DNA of 64,000 nucleotides, taken from NCBI GenBank assembly GCA_934162205.1, contig CAKPIA010000006.1, forward strand, positions 20,323 through 84,322, read 5' to 3'. A model generated the notes under the pieces. It saw only the letters and a program-made list of their open reading frames with translations, had not been told where the DNA came from and searched no databases. Positions 46,308 through 54,709 of this stretch are shown piece by piece; positions within the stretch are counted from its first letter, which is position 1, and every line of letters begins with the position of its first letter. The position numbers were made by a program, and so were the translations under genes. The stretch is from an uncultured Clostridia bacterium. GTDB taxonomy: Bacteria; Bacillota; Clostridia; TANB77; CAG-508.

Positions 46308-47054
46308 ATGAAAGAAAATAATAATACTAAACTAAGAATTGGACAAATAATATATGTAAGTTTAGCAATAGTTTTTTTAACAATATTTATAACAATAAAC
46401 AATTTAAATAACCAAGAAATAGAAGTAGCTGATAAAACAGTAAATAATGAAATAGTAGAAGAAACAAATAAAGTAGAAGTAGCAGAACAAAGCAAAGAAA
46501 CTAGTAGTAGAAGTACAATAAGAGAAAAAAGTGCAACAATAACAAGCAGATCTTCATCAAGTATTAGAGAAGCTGTATCAGAAGAAAAATATGTATCATT
46601 AGATGAAGTATCTATATCAAGAAATATGGATTTAACAGAAAGAACAGGATTATCAAAAGAAGATTTTAAAACATTAGTAGCAAATACAAAACAAGACACA
46701 ACAAAGTTCTTCTATAATAATAGTGATACAATATATGACTTATGTAAAAAATATGAATTAAATGAAATATTTTTCTGTGGTTTAATAGCTGGTGAATCAG
46801 GATGGAATATAGCATCTAATCACAGAAATACTCATAACTATATAAGCTTAATGTCAAATGGTAAATTATTAAGATTTGCAACTGTTGAAGAAGGATTAGA
46901 AAAAGCGGCTAGTACTCTTCACAATAAATATTTATCTACAAGTGGTAGATTTTATGCAGGTAAAACATTAGATGGTGTTAAAAAAAGATTTTGTCCAGCA
47001 TCATCAACTTGGACAAATTTAATATATAAATGTATGAGTCAAATGGTAAATTAG
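46308..47054 (+). CDS. Membrane-anchored glucosaminidase/lysozyme-like protein
   Basis: About 248 residues. One membrane helix (residues 11-30), a Ser/Arg/Glu-rich linker (about 35-110), then a C-terminal domain of about 125 residues resembling the glucosaminidase (GH73/lysozyme-like) fold: NEIFFCGLIAGESGWNIASN supplies a likely catalytic Glu, then NTHNYISLMSNGKLLRFATVEEGLEKAASTLHNKYL. It probably cuts peptidoglycan on the outside of the cell. AAAGGAGGAAAAT precedes the ATG at 46308. It has its own consensus promoter and a terminator. Confidence 0.75.
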   Translation: MKENNNTKLRIGQIIYVSLAIVFLTIFITINNLNNQEIEVADKTVNNEIVEETNKVEVAEQSKETSSRSTIREKSATITSRSSSSIREAVSEEKYVSLDEVSISRNMDLTERTGLSKEDFKTLVANTKQDTTKFFYNNSDTIYDLCKKYELNEIFFCGLIAGESGWNIASNHRNTHNYISLMSNGKLLRFATVEEGLEKAASTLHNKYLSTSGRFYAGKTLDGVKKRFCPASSTWTNLIYKCMSQMVN

Positions 47055-47082
47055 AACTTTTAAATAAGTTCTAATTTTTTTG
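47051..47082 (+). terminator. Intrinsic terminator overlapping the stop codon
   Basis: A 9-bp perfect stem (TTAGAACTT at 47051-47059 with 47066-47074) followed by a seven-base T-run. Confidence 0.8.
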
Positions 47083-47118
47083 GCATTAACAAATTATAAT
47101 TTACAATTAATGGAGCAT

Positions 47119-47147
47119 TTGCAAATATTATGTAAATATGATATAAT
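47119..47147 (+). promoter_or_regulatory. Sigma-A type promoter of the 778-residue protein gene
   Basis: TTGCAA at 47119-47124, 17-base spacer, TATAAT at 47142-47147. Confidence 0.65.
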
Positions 47148-47178
47148 ATAAGATAGTAGTTTAAAAAAGGAGAATTGT

Positions 47179-49515
47179 ATGAAAGATTTAAAAGATATGT
47201 CTATTGGTGAAGTTTTAGAAAAAATAGGAATATTTGCAAGCAATATTGATTTTCAAATTTTTATTAAAGATGAACAATTAATTGAGGAAATTAATAATCT
47301 TTTTTCTCAAAAAAGACATACTACTAAAATGGATTATATTACTAATTTTATAAAAGAAAATGAAAAAAATATAGATATTGAAAAATTTGTTTTGACACAG
47401 CTATATAGAATGGAAACAGTAAAAAGAGAAATGAAAAAAGAAAATAAAAGATTTGAGATAAAACAAGTTGGAGAAAAGGTTTCTGTTCCTGAAGAAAGTA
47501 TAGAAAGAAAGATGAATATAGCAAAAGAACTTTTAAAAAACTATAAAGGTAGTATATTAATCTTAGATGAAAACAATAAAGAACAAATTGTAAATATGGA
47601 TATTTTGAATAATGGAAAAACTTCTCAAAAAAATACTCATAAATTACAAAAACTTGATGAAAATGAAAGTTTAGATTTGATTTGTTCAACTTTAAGTTGG
47701 GAAGATATTCCAGATTTGGTTTCATCAAATGATCCTAATTTTTCAGAATATTTAATAGACTATACTGTACAAAATACTGTTAATAATACTTTACCTACAT
47801 ATTATAATTGTAGTGAACAAGAAATAGAAAAGCATATGCAAACACCAGAGTACAGAAAAGAATTTTATAAGCGATTAAAAGAAACATTTAAAGAATATTC
47901 AAAGTTTATACAGGTTGATAAAATGATGGCTATAGGAATTTATAGAAACTTAAAGTATTTAGATGTTAAAGAGATTGAAGGAAATATGTGCAAATTAATT
48001 ATAGAACAATTAAAAGAAATTTATAATCAAATTGATCCAAAAACAAAAACATCAAAAAGTAAGTTTAAAATTTTAGAAGATACAGATAGCCAAGAAAAAA
48101 TAAGTATTTTTCCAAAAGAGTTAAAGAAAATGTTAGATGAAAACTTTATAGATAATAAGTTTATAGGGAAAAATACAATAAAAGCTATGAAAAGAGAAAT
48201 ATTGGAATATGAGGTTCCATTAACAGAATATGATCCAATAGTACTAAAACTATTAGAAATTAATATGGATGAATTAATGCAAATATTAAATAATCCATCA
48301 AACTTTGAGTATTTAATGCAATATGAAATGATAAATGATGAGGTACTAGAATATGTATTAAATACAAAAAATGATATGCCAGTAAAGATATATGAGCAAT
48401 TATTAAATGGTGGAATGATTGATAAACAATATATATTAGACTTATATTCAGATGGTATTATTACTTTAGAACAAATAAAAGAGTTAAATGAATTTTCTGA
48501 ATTACATATAGAAGAAATTGTTCAAGAAGAAGAAATGATAAGATTATATAAAGAATTTTATATGTACGGAAAAGATGAAGAAACATTTAATAGTTATATG
48601 CAATTATATAAAGAATTAAGAGTTAAAGGTAAGGATATATCAGAAAAAAGAGAAAATGGAAATAGATTGGTTGAAGAACTTGGAGAAGATTTTGAAGAAG
48701 AGGATTTAAAACAAATGTATAAATTAGGAATTATTCCGGTTGATACTGCAATAGAGTGGGGAGGAGATTCAATAACTCAAGATATGTTTAACAAAGGAAT
48801 ATTAAAACCTATAGATGCTAAAAGATTATATAAAGAAAATGTTTTAAATTTAGATATGATAAAACAAGTATTAAGATCAAAAGAAATATCAGATGAAGAT
48901 AAATTAGCTTTAATTGGAAGTACTTTTGATGATGAACAAGATTTTGAAATGAAAATGGAATTAATGCAATATTTAAATTTAGTTACAGACGAAAATAGTT
49001 CAAATAGTAAAGGCCAAAAACGTTTAAAAAGAAATAACAATTCTATAATAGATGTTAAAAATGCATATATTACAGATCCATTTGCAAGATGGCAATTAAT
49101 ATCTTTATTAGATAATGAATATTCACAAGAAGTTTTAAGAGATGGATATATTATATTTGAATTACCAAATATAAATGATGGTACTGTAATAATAGAAAAG
49201 ATGTTTAAAAAATCTCAAAATAGAGTTGTTCCTTCTTATGGAAATGCTACATATATATTATCTAAAAAACAATTTGATAAATCAAAAAATTATATAACTG
49301 ATGAAACCTTAGGTGGTAAAGTTATAAATTTAGGAGAATTAGCAGAAGTAAGAGAAGCTAGAAATGCTGATAGATTGAATCATTCTAGTAGATGGGGAAG
49401 TAATATAAAGGATTATTTTGAAGTTGGAAAAGACCAAAGTAGATATACTGAAGAGCAAATACAAAAAATAGATAAAACAATAGAAAGTATAGAAAATTCT
49501 AGAAGATTAAAATAG
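47179..49515 (+). CDS. Large soluble protein of unknown family
   Basis: 778 residues, no signal peptide or membrane segment, very charged and mostly helical. A middle region (about 395-600) holds short helical-hairpin repeats with the pattern LL..G.I....IL.LYSDGIITLEQIKEL and LYKLGIIPVDTAIEWGG, ILKPIDAKRLYKENVLNLDMI, as in scaffold-like proteins. The C-terminus (about 625-740) is a separate mixed fold: DPFARWQLISLL, RDGYIIFELPNI, VPSYGNATYILSKKQF and LNHSSRWGSNIKDYF. AAAAGGAG precedes the ATG. The next gene follows after 9 bases. I do not recognise the family; the last domain could be an enzyme or ligand-binding module. Confidence 0.75.
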   Translation: MKDLKDMSIGEVLEKIGIFASNIDFQIFIKDEQLIEEINNLFSQKRHTTKMDYITNFIKENEKNIDIEKFVLTQLYRMETVKREMKKENKRFEIKQVGEKVSVPEESIERKMNIAKELLKNYKGSILILDENNKEQIVNMDILNNGKTSQKNTHKLQKLDENESLDLICSTLSWEDIPDLVSSNDPNFSEYLIDYTVQNTVNNTLPTYYNCSEQEIEKHMQTPEYRKEFYKRLKETFKEYSKFIQVDKMMAIGIYRNLKYLDVKEIEGNMCKLIIEQLKEIYNQIDPKTKTSKSKFKILEDTDSQEKISIFPKELKKMLDENFIDNKFIGKNTIKAMKREILEYEVPLTEYDPIVLKLLEINMDELMQILNNPSNFEYLMQYEMINDEVLEYVLNTKNDMPVKIYEQLLNGGMIDKQYILDLYSDGIITLEQIKELNEFSELHIEEIVQEEEMIRLYKEFYMYGKDEETFNSYMQLYKELRVKGKDISEKRENGNRLVEELGEDFEEEDLKQMYKLGIIPVDTAIEWGGDSITQDMFNKGILKPIDAKRLYKENVLNLDMIKQVLRSKEISDEDKLALIGSTFDDEQDFEMKMELMQYLNLVTDENSSNSKGQKRLKRNNNSIIDVKNAYITDPFARWQLISLLDNEYSQEVLRDGYIIFELPNINDGTVIIEKMFKKSQNRVVPSYGNATYILSKKQFDKSKNYITDETLGGKVINLGELAEVREARNADRLNHSSRWGSNIKDYFEVGKDQSRYTEEQIQKIDKTIESIENSRRLK

Positions 49516-49524
49516 GAGAAAAAC

Positions 49525-50364
49525 ATGGAAGAAACATTAAAAGATGTTTTAAAAAAGAAAAGTACTAATATAAGTATAAATAAAGATAGATATAAAAAAA
49601 TATTAAATGATATTATGTTAGAAATAAAAGATAATAAAGAAGAATTTAAAAGGGTTAATGATATAGATAAAAATATATATGATACTAATATAGATATAGA
49701 AAAGCTAGTAAATATTATAAAAAATTCACAAGAAAAAGAATTAATATTAAATAAAAATTCTAAAAATATATTAATATCTTATTATGGAAGTCCATATATT
49801 ACTTTAGAATTGTGCATAGAAGCTATTAAAACGAATAATAAGCTAATTTTAGCAATAGAGGATTATATGTTAGGTATAAATAAATTAATAGTTAATATCG
49901 TTCAAAATATATTAAATGATTATAGAATCGAAAACAAAATATTTATATTTAATTTATTAGATAAAAATGCTATTGCTCAAAATGCTGAAATTGATAAAGT
50001 TATTTGTATAGGAAACAAAAATACATTTGAGCTATATAAAAAGATACAAATAAATAATTTGATATATTATCCGTTTAATAATATTGATTTATATTGCGAT
50101 ACAGATGAATTAGAAGAATTACAAGAAATAATATATCAATATGCAGAAAAGAATTTTATTGATTTAGAGATTTATGATGAATTCGAAAATATTAATAAAG
50201 CTGTTGAATATTTAAATAAATATGGTAATAAGTTTTGTACAGTATTACTTACTAAATCAAAAGAAAGTGAAGAGATTTTTAGAAATAGTATTATATCAAA
50301 TTATATCTTTGTAAATGAAAATCCATTTGGCAAATACGAGTTTAACATTGATGAATATATATAA
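49525..50364 (+). CDS. Aldehyde-dehydrogenase/ProA-like protein lacking a visible catalytic Cys
   Basis: 279 residues. ISYYGSPYITLELCIEAI followed by KTNNKLILAIEDYMLG near residues 87-120 resembles the ALDH cofactor half (P..T....A.K.GN..IL......N). EIDKVICIGNKNTFELY near 154, then CDTDELEELQEIIYQYAEKNF and KYGNKFCTVLLTKSKESEEIF follow ALDH/gamma-glutamyl phosphate reductase order. No Cys is visible in the place of the catalytic nucleophile and the protein is about 130 residues shorter than ProA. It is co-transcribed with the 778-residue gene. Fold match is by pattern only; it may be a pseudoenzyme. Confidence 0.45.
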   Translation: MEETLKDVLKKKSTNISINKDRYKKILNDIMLEIKDNKEEFKRVNDIDKNIYDTNIDIEKLVNIIKNSQEKELILNKNSKNILISYYGSPYITLELCIEAIKTNNKLILAIEDYMLGINKLIVNIVQNILNDYRIENKIFIFNLLDKNAIAQNAEIDKVICIGNKNTFELYKKIQINNLIYYPFNNIDLYCDTDELEELQEIIYQYAEKNFIDLEIYDEFENINKAVEYLNKYGNKFCTVLLTKSKESEEIFRNSIISNYIFVNENPFGKYEFNIDEYI

Positions 50365-50368
50365 ACAT

Positions 50369-50400
50369 AAAAGAAGCGGTTTAATACTGTTTCTTTTTTT
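50369..50400 (+). terminator. Intrinsic terminator
   Basis: A 12-bp stem with two G-T pairs (50369-50380 with 50386-50397) and a seven-base T-run, ending the operon before dinB. Confidence 0.75.
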
Positions 50401-50401
50401 C

Positions 50402-50430
50402 TTGACAAAAGCAAACAAATATTCTATAAT
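50402..50430 (+). promoter_or_regulatory. Consensus sigma-A promoter of dinB with a weak LexA-like site
   Basis: TTGACA at 50402-50407, 17-base spacer, TATAAT at 50425-50430, both exact consensus. In the spacer AAAC-N4-ATTC at 50413-50424 is a partial match to the Firmicute LexA box (GAAC-N4-GTTC), two of eight half-site bases differing. Confidence 0.7.
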
Positions 50431-50447
50431 AATTTTAGGTGATAATT

Positions 50448-51662
50448 ATGGAAAGACAAATATTACATGTAGATGTTAATAATGCCTTTTTAAGTTGGAC
50501 TGCTGTAGAAAAACTAAAAAACGGAGAAGAAATAGATATAAGAAATATACCTTCTGTTATAGGTGGAGATGAACAAAAACGTTCTGGAATAGTTTTAGCT
50601 AAAAGTATGAAAGCAAAAGAATGTGGAATAGTAACTGGCGAAACATTATATCAAGCAAGAAAAAAATGTCCAAATTTACAAGTATTTTCAAGTGAGTTTA
50701 AAGTATATAGAAAATATTCAAATCTATTATATAATTTGTTATTAGAATATACCGATAAAATAGAAAGATATAGTATAGATGAATGTTTTTTGGATATGAC
50801 TAATTTTTTGCTAAATAGTACATTATTAGAGAAAGCAAAAGAAATTAGTAAAAGAGTAAAAGAAGAATTAGGATTTACAGTAAATATAGGAGTAGCACAT
50901 AATAAGTTATTGGCTAAAATGGCATCAGATTTCGAAAAGCCTGATAAAATACATACATTGTTTGAAAATGAAATAGAAAGTAAAATGTGGGCACTTCCAG
51001 TAAAAGAATTATTTATGTTAGGAAGAAAAACAGCACCAAAATTATACAATATGAGAATAAAAACAATAGGTGATTTAGCAAAAACAGACAAAACAATATT
51101 AATTAAATTGTTTGGAAAACATGGTAATATGATGTGGGAGTATGCAAATGGAATAGATACAACACCTGTAAAATATATAAAGGAAGATCCTAAAAGTATA
51201 GGAAATTCTGTTACGTTACCAAGAGATATTTATAAAATGGAAGAACTAAATGAAATTCTTCTTACATTAGTAGAACAGGTATCATACAGACTTAGAAAGT
51301 ATAATATGGTTGCTACAACTGTTAGTGTACAACTAAGAACAAAAGATTTTGAAGATTATTCTCATCAAAAAAAGTTAAGTACAACAACTTCTAATACTAA
51401 AGAAATATATATAAAATCAAAAGAATTGTTACAAGAAATGTATAAAAATCAAAAACCAATAAGATTAGTTGGTTTAAGAGTAGATGGACTAATAAAAAAG
51501 GATGAACTGCAAATATCTTTATTTGATAATAATAACAATAAAAAACAAGACAAATTGGATAGTGTAATAGATAATTTAAATGAAAAATATGGATATAATT
51601 CAATTACTAGAGCAGGAAAACTTAATATAGAAGAAATAGTAAAAATGAACCCTAAATTATAA
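50448..51662 (+). CDS. dinB: Y-family DNA polymerase IV
   Basis: A translesion polymerase. LHVDVNNAFLSW at residues 6-17 carries the first catalytic Asp (usual DxDxFF pattern, here DVNNAF), and YSIDECFLDM near residue 104 holds the Asp-Glu pair (usually SIDEAFLD). NIGVAHNKLLAKMASDFEKPD near 140 and the C-terminal little-finger domain follow. 404 residues. The ATG at 50448 has AGGTGAT before it. The usual catalytic FF is NAF, a variant found in Clostridia. Monocistronic. Confidence 0.95.
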   Translation: MERQILHVDVNNAFLSWTAVEKLKNGEEIDIRNIPSVIGGDEQKRSGIVLAKSMKAKECGIVTGETLYQARKKCPNLQVFSSEFKVYRKYSNLLYNLLLEYTDKIERYSIDECFLDMTNFLLNSTLLEKAKEISKRVKEELGFTVNIGVAHNKLLAKMASDFEKPDKIHTLFENEIESKMWALPVKELFMLGRKTAPKLYNMRIKTIGDLAKTDKTILIKLFGKHGNMMWEYANGIDTTPVKYIKEDPKSIGNSVTLPRDIYKMEELNEILLTLVEQVSYRLRKYNMVATTVSVQLRTKDFEDYSHQKKLSTTTSNTKEIYIKSKELLQEMYKNQKPIRLVGLRVDGLIKKDELQISLFDNNNNKKQDKLDSVIDNLNEKYGYNSITRAGKLNIEEIVKMNPKL

Positions 51663-51679
51663 TTTAGGATTCATTTTTT
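51641..51679. terminator. Bidirectional terminator between dinB and guaA
   Basis: A long stem (51641-51658 with 51661-51678, one mismatch at 51650/51669) that includes the last codons of dinB and a T-run on one side and A-run on the other. It serves both convergent genes. Confidence 0.75.
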
Positions 51680-51692
51680 ATAATATAAATTA

Positions 51693-53231
51693 TTATTCCC
51701 ATTCAATTGTTGCTGGTGGTTTAGATGTGATATCATACACAACTCTGTTAATATGTTTAACTTCATTTACAATTCTACTAGAAACCTTTTCTAATATATC
51801 ATAAGGTATTCTACTCCAAACACCTGTCATAAAATCAGTTGTTTCTACAGCACGAAGTGCAAGTGTATAATCATAAGTTCTTTCATCACCCATAACACCA
51901 ACAGATCTTAAATTTGTTAAAACAGCGAAATATTGATTTATATTTTTATTTAAACCTGCATTTGCAATTTCTTCTCTAAAAATATAGTCCGCTTCTTTAA
52001 GTATATCTAATTTTTCTTCAGTTATATCTCCAATAACTCTTATAGCTAATCCTGGACCAGGGAATGGTTGTCTATAAACTAATTTTTCTGGTATTCCTAA
52101 TTCTAAACCAGTTTTTCTAACTTCATCTTTAAATAAACTTTTTAGTGGTTCTACAATTTCTTTAAAATCAACATAATCAGGAAGTCCACCAACATTATGA
52201 TGGCTTTTTATTACAGCACCTTTACCAAGACCACTTTCAATAACATCAGGATATATAGTACCTTGTACAAGAAAATCAACTGTACCTAACTTTTTAGCTT
52301 CTGCTTCAAAAACTCTAATAAATTCTTCACCAATTATTTTTCTTTTTTGTTCAGGATCTGTAACACCTGATAATTTATCTAAAAATCTATCTTTAGCATT
52401 AACTCTTATAAAGTTAATATCATATTGTTTTGTGAAAATTTCTTCAACTTCATCACCTTCGTTTTTACGAAGTAAACCATGGTCAACAAATATACAAGTT
52501 AAGTTTTTTCCAATAGCTTTACTTAATAAAACTGCTGCAACTGAAGAGTCAACACCTCCAGATAATGCACATAAAGCTTTTTTATCTCCGATTTTTTCTT
52601 TTAAAATTTTAATTGAATCTTCAACAAAAGAAGACATTGTCCAATCTCCAGTACATTTACATATATTATATAAGAAATTCTTAATTACTAAAGTACCATT
52701 TACAGAATTATTAACTTCTGGATGGAATTGAATTCCATAAAGTTTCTTTTCTTCATTTTCCATTGCAGCATTAGGACAAGAAGATGTATAACCTATATTT
52801 TTAAAACCTTCTGGAACTTTTTCTACATAATCTGTATGGCTCATTAAGAAACCATTTGTACTTTCAAACCCTTGAAATAATAGGGAAGTGTTATCTATAT
52901 TAACATCTGTTGTTCCATATTCTCTTTTATTTGCTCTTGCAACTGTACCATTTAATGTATGTGTAATAAGTTGCATACCATAACATATACCTAAAACAGG
53001 TATTCCTAATTCAAATATTTCTTTAGAGCATTTTGGAGAATCTTCTCCATAAACACTAGCAGGTCCACCTGTAAATATGATTCCTTTAGGATTTTTTTCT
53101 TTAATTTTTTCTATTGAAATATCAAATGGTACTACTTCAGAGTATACATTACATTCTCTTACTCTTCTGGCAATAAGTTGATTATATTGTCCTCCAAAGT
53201 CAAGTATTAATATTAGCTCATTATTTTTCAC
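51693..53231 (-). CDS. guaA: GMP synthase (glutamine-hydrolysing)
   Basis: Converts XMP to GMP. The class I amidotransferase half has ILDFGGQYNQLIARRVRE, GICYGMQ with the nucleophile Cys, and FHPEV with the His-Glu pair. The ATP-pyrophosphatase half starts with SGGVDSSVAAVLL. The C-terminus ends in KPPATIEWE, as in all GuaA. 512 residues. The start is a GTG (53229-53231) with GGAGGT a few bases upstream on that strand; an upstream in-frame codon adds only ribosome-site sequence. No purine riboswitch was seen in the leader. Confidence 0.97.
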   Translation of the reverse strand: MKNNELILILDFGGQYNQLIARRVRECNVYSEVVPFDISIEKIKEKNPKGIIFTGGPASVYGEDSPKCSKEIFELGIPVLGICYGMQLITHTLNGTVARANKREYGTTDVNIDNTSLLFQGFESTNGFLMSHTDYVEKVPEGFKNIGYTSSCPNAAMENEEKKLYGIQFHPEVNNSVNGTLVIKNFLYNICKCTGDWTMSSFVEDSIKILKEKIGDKKALCALSGGVDSSVAAVLLSKAIGKNLTCIFVDHGLLRKNEGDEVEEIFTKQYDINFIRVNAKDRFLDKLSGVTDPEQKRKIIGEEFIRVFEAEAKKLGTVDFLVQGTIYPDVIESGLGKGAVIKSHHNVGGLPDYVDFKEIVEPLKSLFKDEVRKTGLELGIPEKLVYRQPFPGPGLAIRVIGDITEEKLDILKEADYIFREEIANAGLNKNINQYFAVLTNLRSVGVMGDERTYDYTLALRAVETTDFMTGVWSRIPYDILEKVSSRIVNEVKHINRVVYDITSKPPATIEWE

Positions 53232-53260
53232 AATTTTACCTCCAAAAATCAATTTGTATT

Positions 53261-53289
53261 ATTTTATCATATTATACGATTTAAGTAAA
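53261..53289 (-). promoter_or_regulatory. Candidate guaA promoter
   Basis: Read on the minus strand: TTTACT (53289-53284), 17-base spacer, TAAAAT (53266-53261). Confidence 0.4.
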
Positions 53290-53369
53290 TAAAAATTTGA
53301 AAACTATCTCATAAATTTACATAATTTCATATTATATATAAAGTAATATGAAAGGGGGAAGTGATATAT

Positions 53370-53948
53370 TTGAATTTTGAAGGAGTAAAAATTGGATTTG
53401 TACTTACAGGATCTTTTTGTACTTTCAGTAAAACAATACCTAAAATGAAAGAATTAGTAAGATTAGGAGCCACAATTATTCCAATAATGTCTTTTAATGC
53501 ATATAATTTAGATACTAAATTTGGTAAATCAGAAGACTTTATAAAAGAAATAGAAGAAATAACAGGAAATAAAATAATTCATACTATAAAAGATGCAGAA
53601 CCTATAGGGCCTAAAAAGATGACAGATATAATGGTTATAGCACCAGCTACAGGAAATACAATGGCAAAACTTGCAAATGATATAATAGATACACCTGCAA
53701 CAATGGCTGCAAAATCACATTTAAGAAATAACAATCCACTAGTTATAGCAGCATCAACTAATAATGGTTTAAGTGGAAATGCAGAGAACATAGGAAAATT
53801 ATTAAATAGAAGCAATTATTATTTTGTACCATTTAGACAAGATAATCCTATAACCAAACCACGTTCATTAGTCTTTGATCCTGATTATATAATAAAAACA
53901 ATAGAGACAGCTTTAAATAGAGAGCAAATACAACCGATATTGTTATGA
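53370..53948 (+). CDS. dpaB: Dipicolinate synthase subunit B
   Basis: The flavoprotein-like subunit of dipicolinate synthase (SpoVFB). It begins with KIGFVLTGSFCTF, a flavodoxin/flavoprotein family start, then PIMSFNAYNLDTKFG and VIAPATGNTMAKLANDIIDTPATMAAKSHLR near residue 88. 192 residues. I take the TTG at 53370 as start with AAAGGGGG upstream; a GTG at 53361 in frame is close to the ribosome site and adds three residues, so the choice is uncertain. Its usual partner dpaA is at 15.3 kb, so the two genes are separated. Confidence 0.9.
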   Translation: MNFEGVKIGFVLTGSFCTFSKTIPKMKELVRLGATIIPIMSFNAYNLDTKFGKSEDFIKEIEEITGNKIIHTIKDAEPIGPKKMTDIMVIAPATGNTMAKLANDIIDTPATMAAKSHLRNNNPLVIAASTNNGLSGNAENIGKLLNRSNYYFVPFRQDNPITKPRSLVFDPDYIIKTIETALNREQIQPILL

Positions 53949-53956
53949 ATATAAAT

Positions 53957-54014
53957 AAAATGCACTTAAAATATTAAATCTTTTAATAAATTTAATATTT
54001 ATAAGTGCATTTTT
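53957..54014. terminator. Bidirectional terminator
   Basis: A long imperfect hairpin: AAAATGCACTTA near 53957-53968 pairs with TAAGTGCATTTT near 54002-54013, and inner ATATTAAAT/ATTTAATAT segments pair. It separates dpaB from the convergent membrane protein gene. Confidence 0.7.
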
Positions 54015-54036
54015 CTTATATTAGATACTATTTATT

Positions 54037-54561
54037 TTAATTTTTACTCTTTATAAGTTTATACTTAAACCAATAATTTTTCTTTAGAAATTTTGAAAAT
54101 TCATCAGCTGTTCCATAGTAGAACCCTTTTTTGTCTACTAGAAGGGAATTTTCATCATCTACATATAAATAAAAGAAATCAGTTGTTTCAAATATTTTAT
54201 ATAGCTTTGTATATTTTACTTTATCATATTTTAAATTGTTATATATTTTAAAATAATTTTTGCAAAATATAAATTTAAAAATTTTTTCATTTTGAATTTT
54301 ATCGCTTTCAAAGTCTTTTTTTACCTTTAATGTCGGTTTTATTATTTTTAATACTAAAAATAATGCTAGTAATATCATTGCTAAAAAAGCTTGTAAATAA
54401 AAATGATTAACAAAGTATAATATAATACATGTAAATAAAATCATACTCATAAATAAAATATAAAATGTATTTTTAAATCCAAATTTATTACTATGAAATT
54501 CTAGAAATTTTTTATAACTATTTTCAGTATATTTAGTTTTATTTTTAAATAATATTTTCAT
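54037..54561 (-). CDS. YcxB-like membrane protein
   Basis: 174 residues. A short N-terminus with an SNKFGFK stretch, two adjacent membrane helices near residues 33-50 and 54-72, and a C-terminal cytoplasmic domain with KYTKLYKIFETTDFFYLYVDDENSLLVDK and GTADEFSKFLKK, matching the YcxB family pattern. Function of the family is unknown. GGTGAT precedes the ATG on this strand, and a promoter reading TTGATA-N16-TATAAT with TGG in front of the -10 lies upstream. Confidence 0.7.
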   Translation of the reverse strand: MKILFKNKTKYTENSYKKFLEFHSNKFGFKNTFYILFMSMILFTCIILYFVNHFYLQAFLAMILLALFLVLKIIKPTLKVKKDFESDKIQNEKIFKFIFCKNYFKIYNNLKYDKVKYTKLYKIFETTDFFYLYVDDENSLLVDKKGFYYGTADEFSKFLKKNYWFKYKLIKSKN

Positions 54562-54578
54562 ACAAAATCACCATTTGA

Positions 54579-54606
54579 ATTATACCATATAAATGAATTT
54601 TATCAA
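54579..54606 (-). promoter_or_regulatory. Promoter of the YcxB-like gene
   Basis: Minus strand: TTGATA (54606-54601), 16-base spacer ending in TGG, TATAAT (54584-54579). Divergent from the SOS-type promoter to its right. Confidence 0.6.
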
Positions 54607-54641
54607 TTCTATAAAAAATATTTATAAAATTAAAAAAAGTA

Positions 54642-54670
54642 TTGACATAGAATATATGTTCGTATATAAT
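54642..54670 (+). promoter_or_regulatory. Consensus promoter with a LexA-like operator in the spacer
   Basis: TTGACA at 54642-54647, 17-base spacer, TATAAT at 54665-54670. The spacer contains GAATATATGTTC (54650-54661), a one-mismatch LexA box, where repressor binding would block polymerase. Confidence 0.8.
54650..54661. promoter_or_regulatory. LexA-like box 1 (GAAT-N4-GTTC)
   Basis: Matches the Firmicute LexA box GAAC-N4-GTTC at seven of eight half-site bases. It is also half of a perfect 16-base inverted repeat with 54683-54698. Confidence 0.65.
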
Positions 54671-54683
54671 AATTTCAACAAGC

Positions 54684-54695
54684 GAACATATATTC
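54684..54695. promoter_or_regulatory. LexA-like box 2 (GAAC-N4-ATTC)
   Basis: The mirror image of box 1, 34 bases downstream centre to centre, just before the ribosome site. One mismatch to the consensus box. Confidence 0.65.
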
Positions 54696-54709
54696 TATGG
54701 AGGTAAAAT

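Noticed and set aside
50448..51662. Polymerase gene considered as a DGR or other reverse transcriptase
   Set aside because: It has DVNNAF and SIDECFLD motifs of Y-family DNA polymerase IV, not the reverse transcriptase YxDD motif.
53232..53369. Purine riboswitch in the guaA leader
   Set aside because: The interval lacks the conserved three-way junction sequences; only a promoter candidate and AT-rich sequence are seen.
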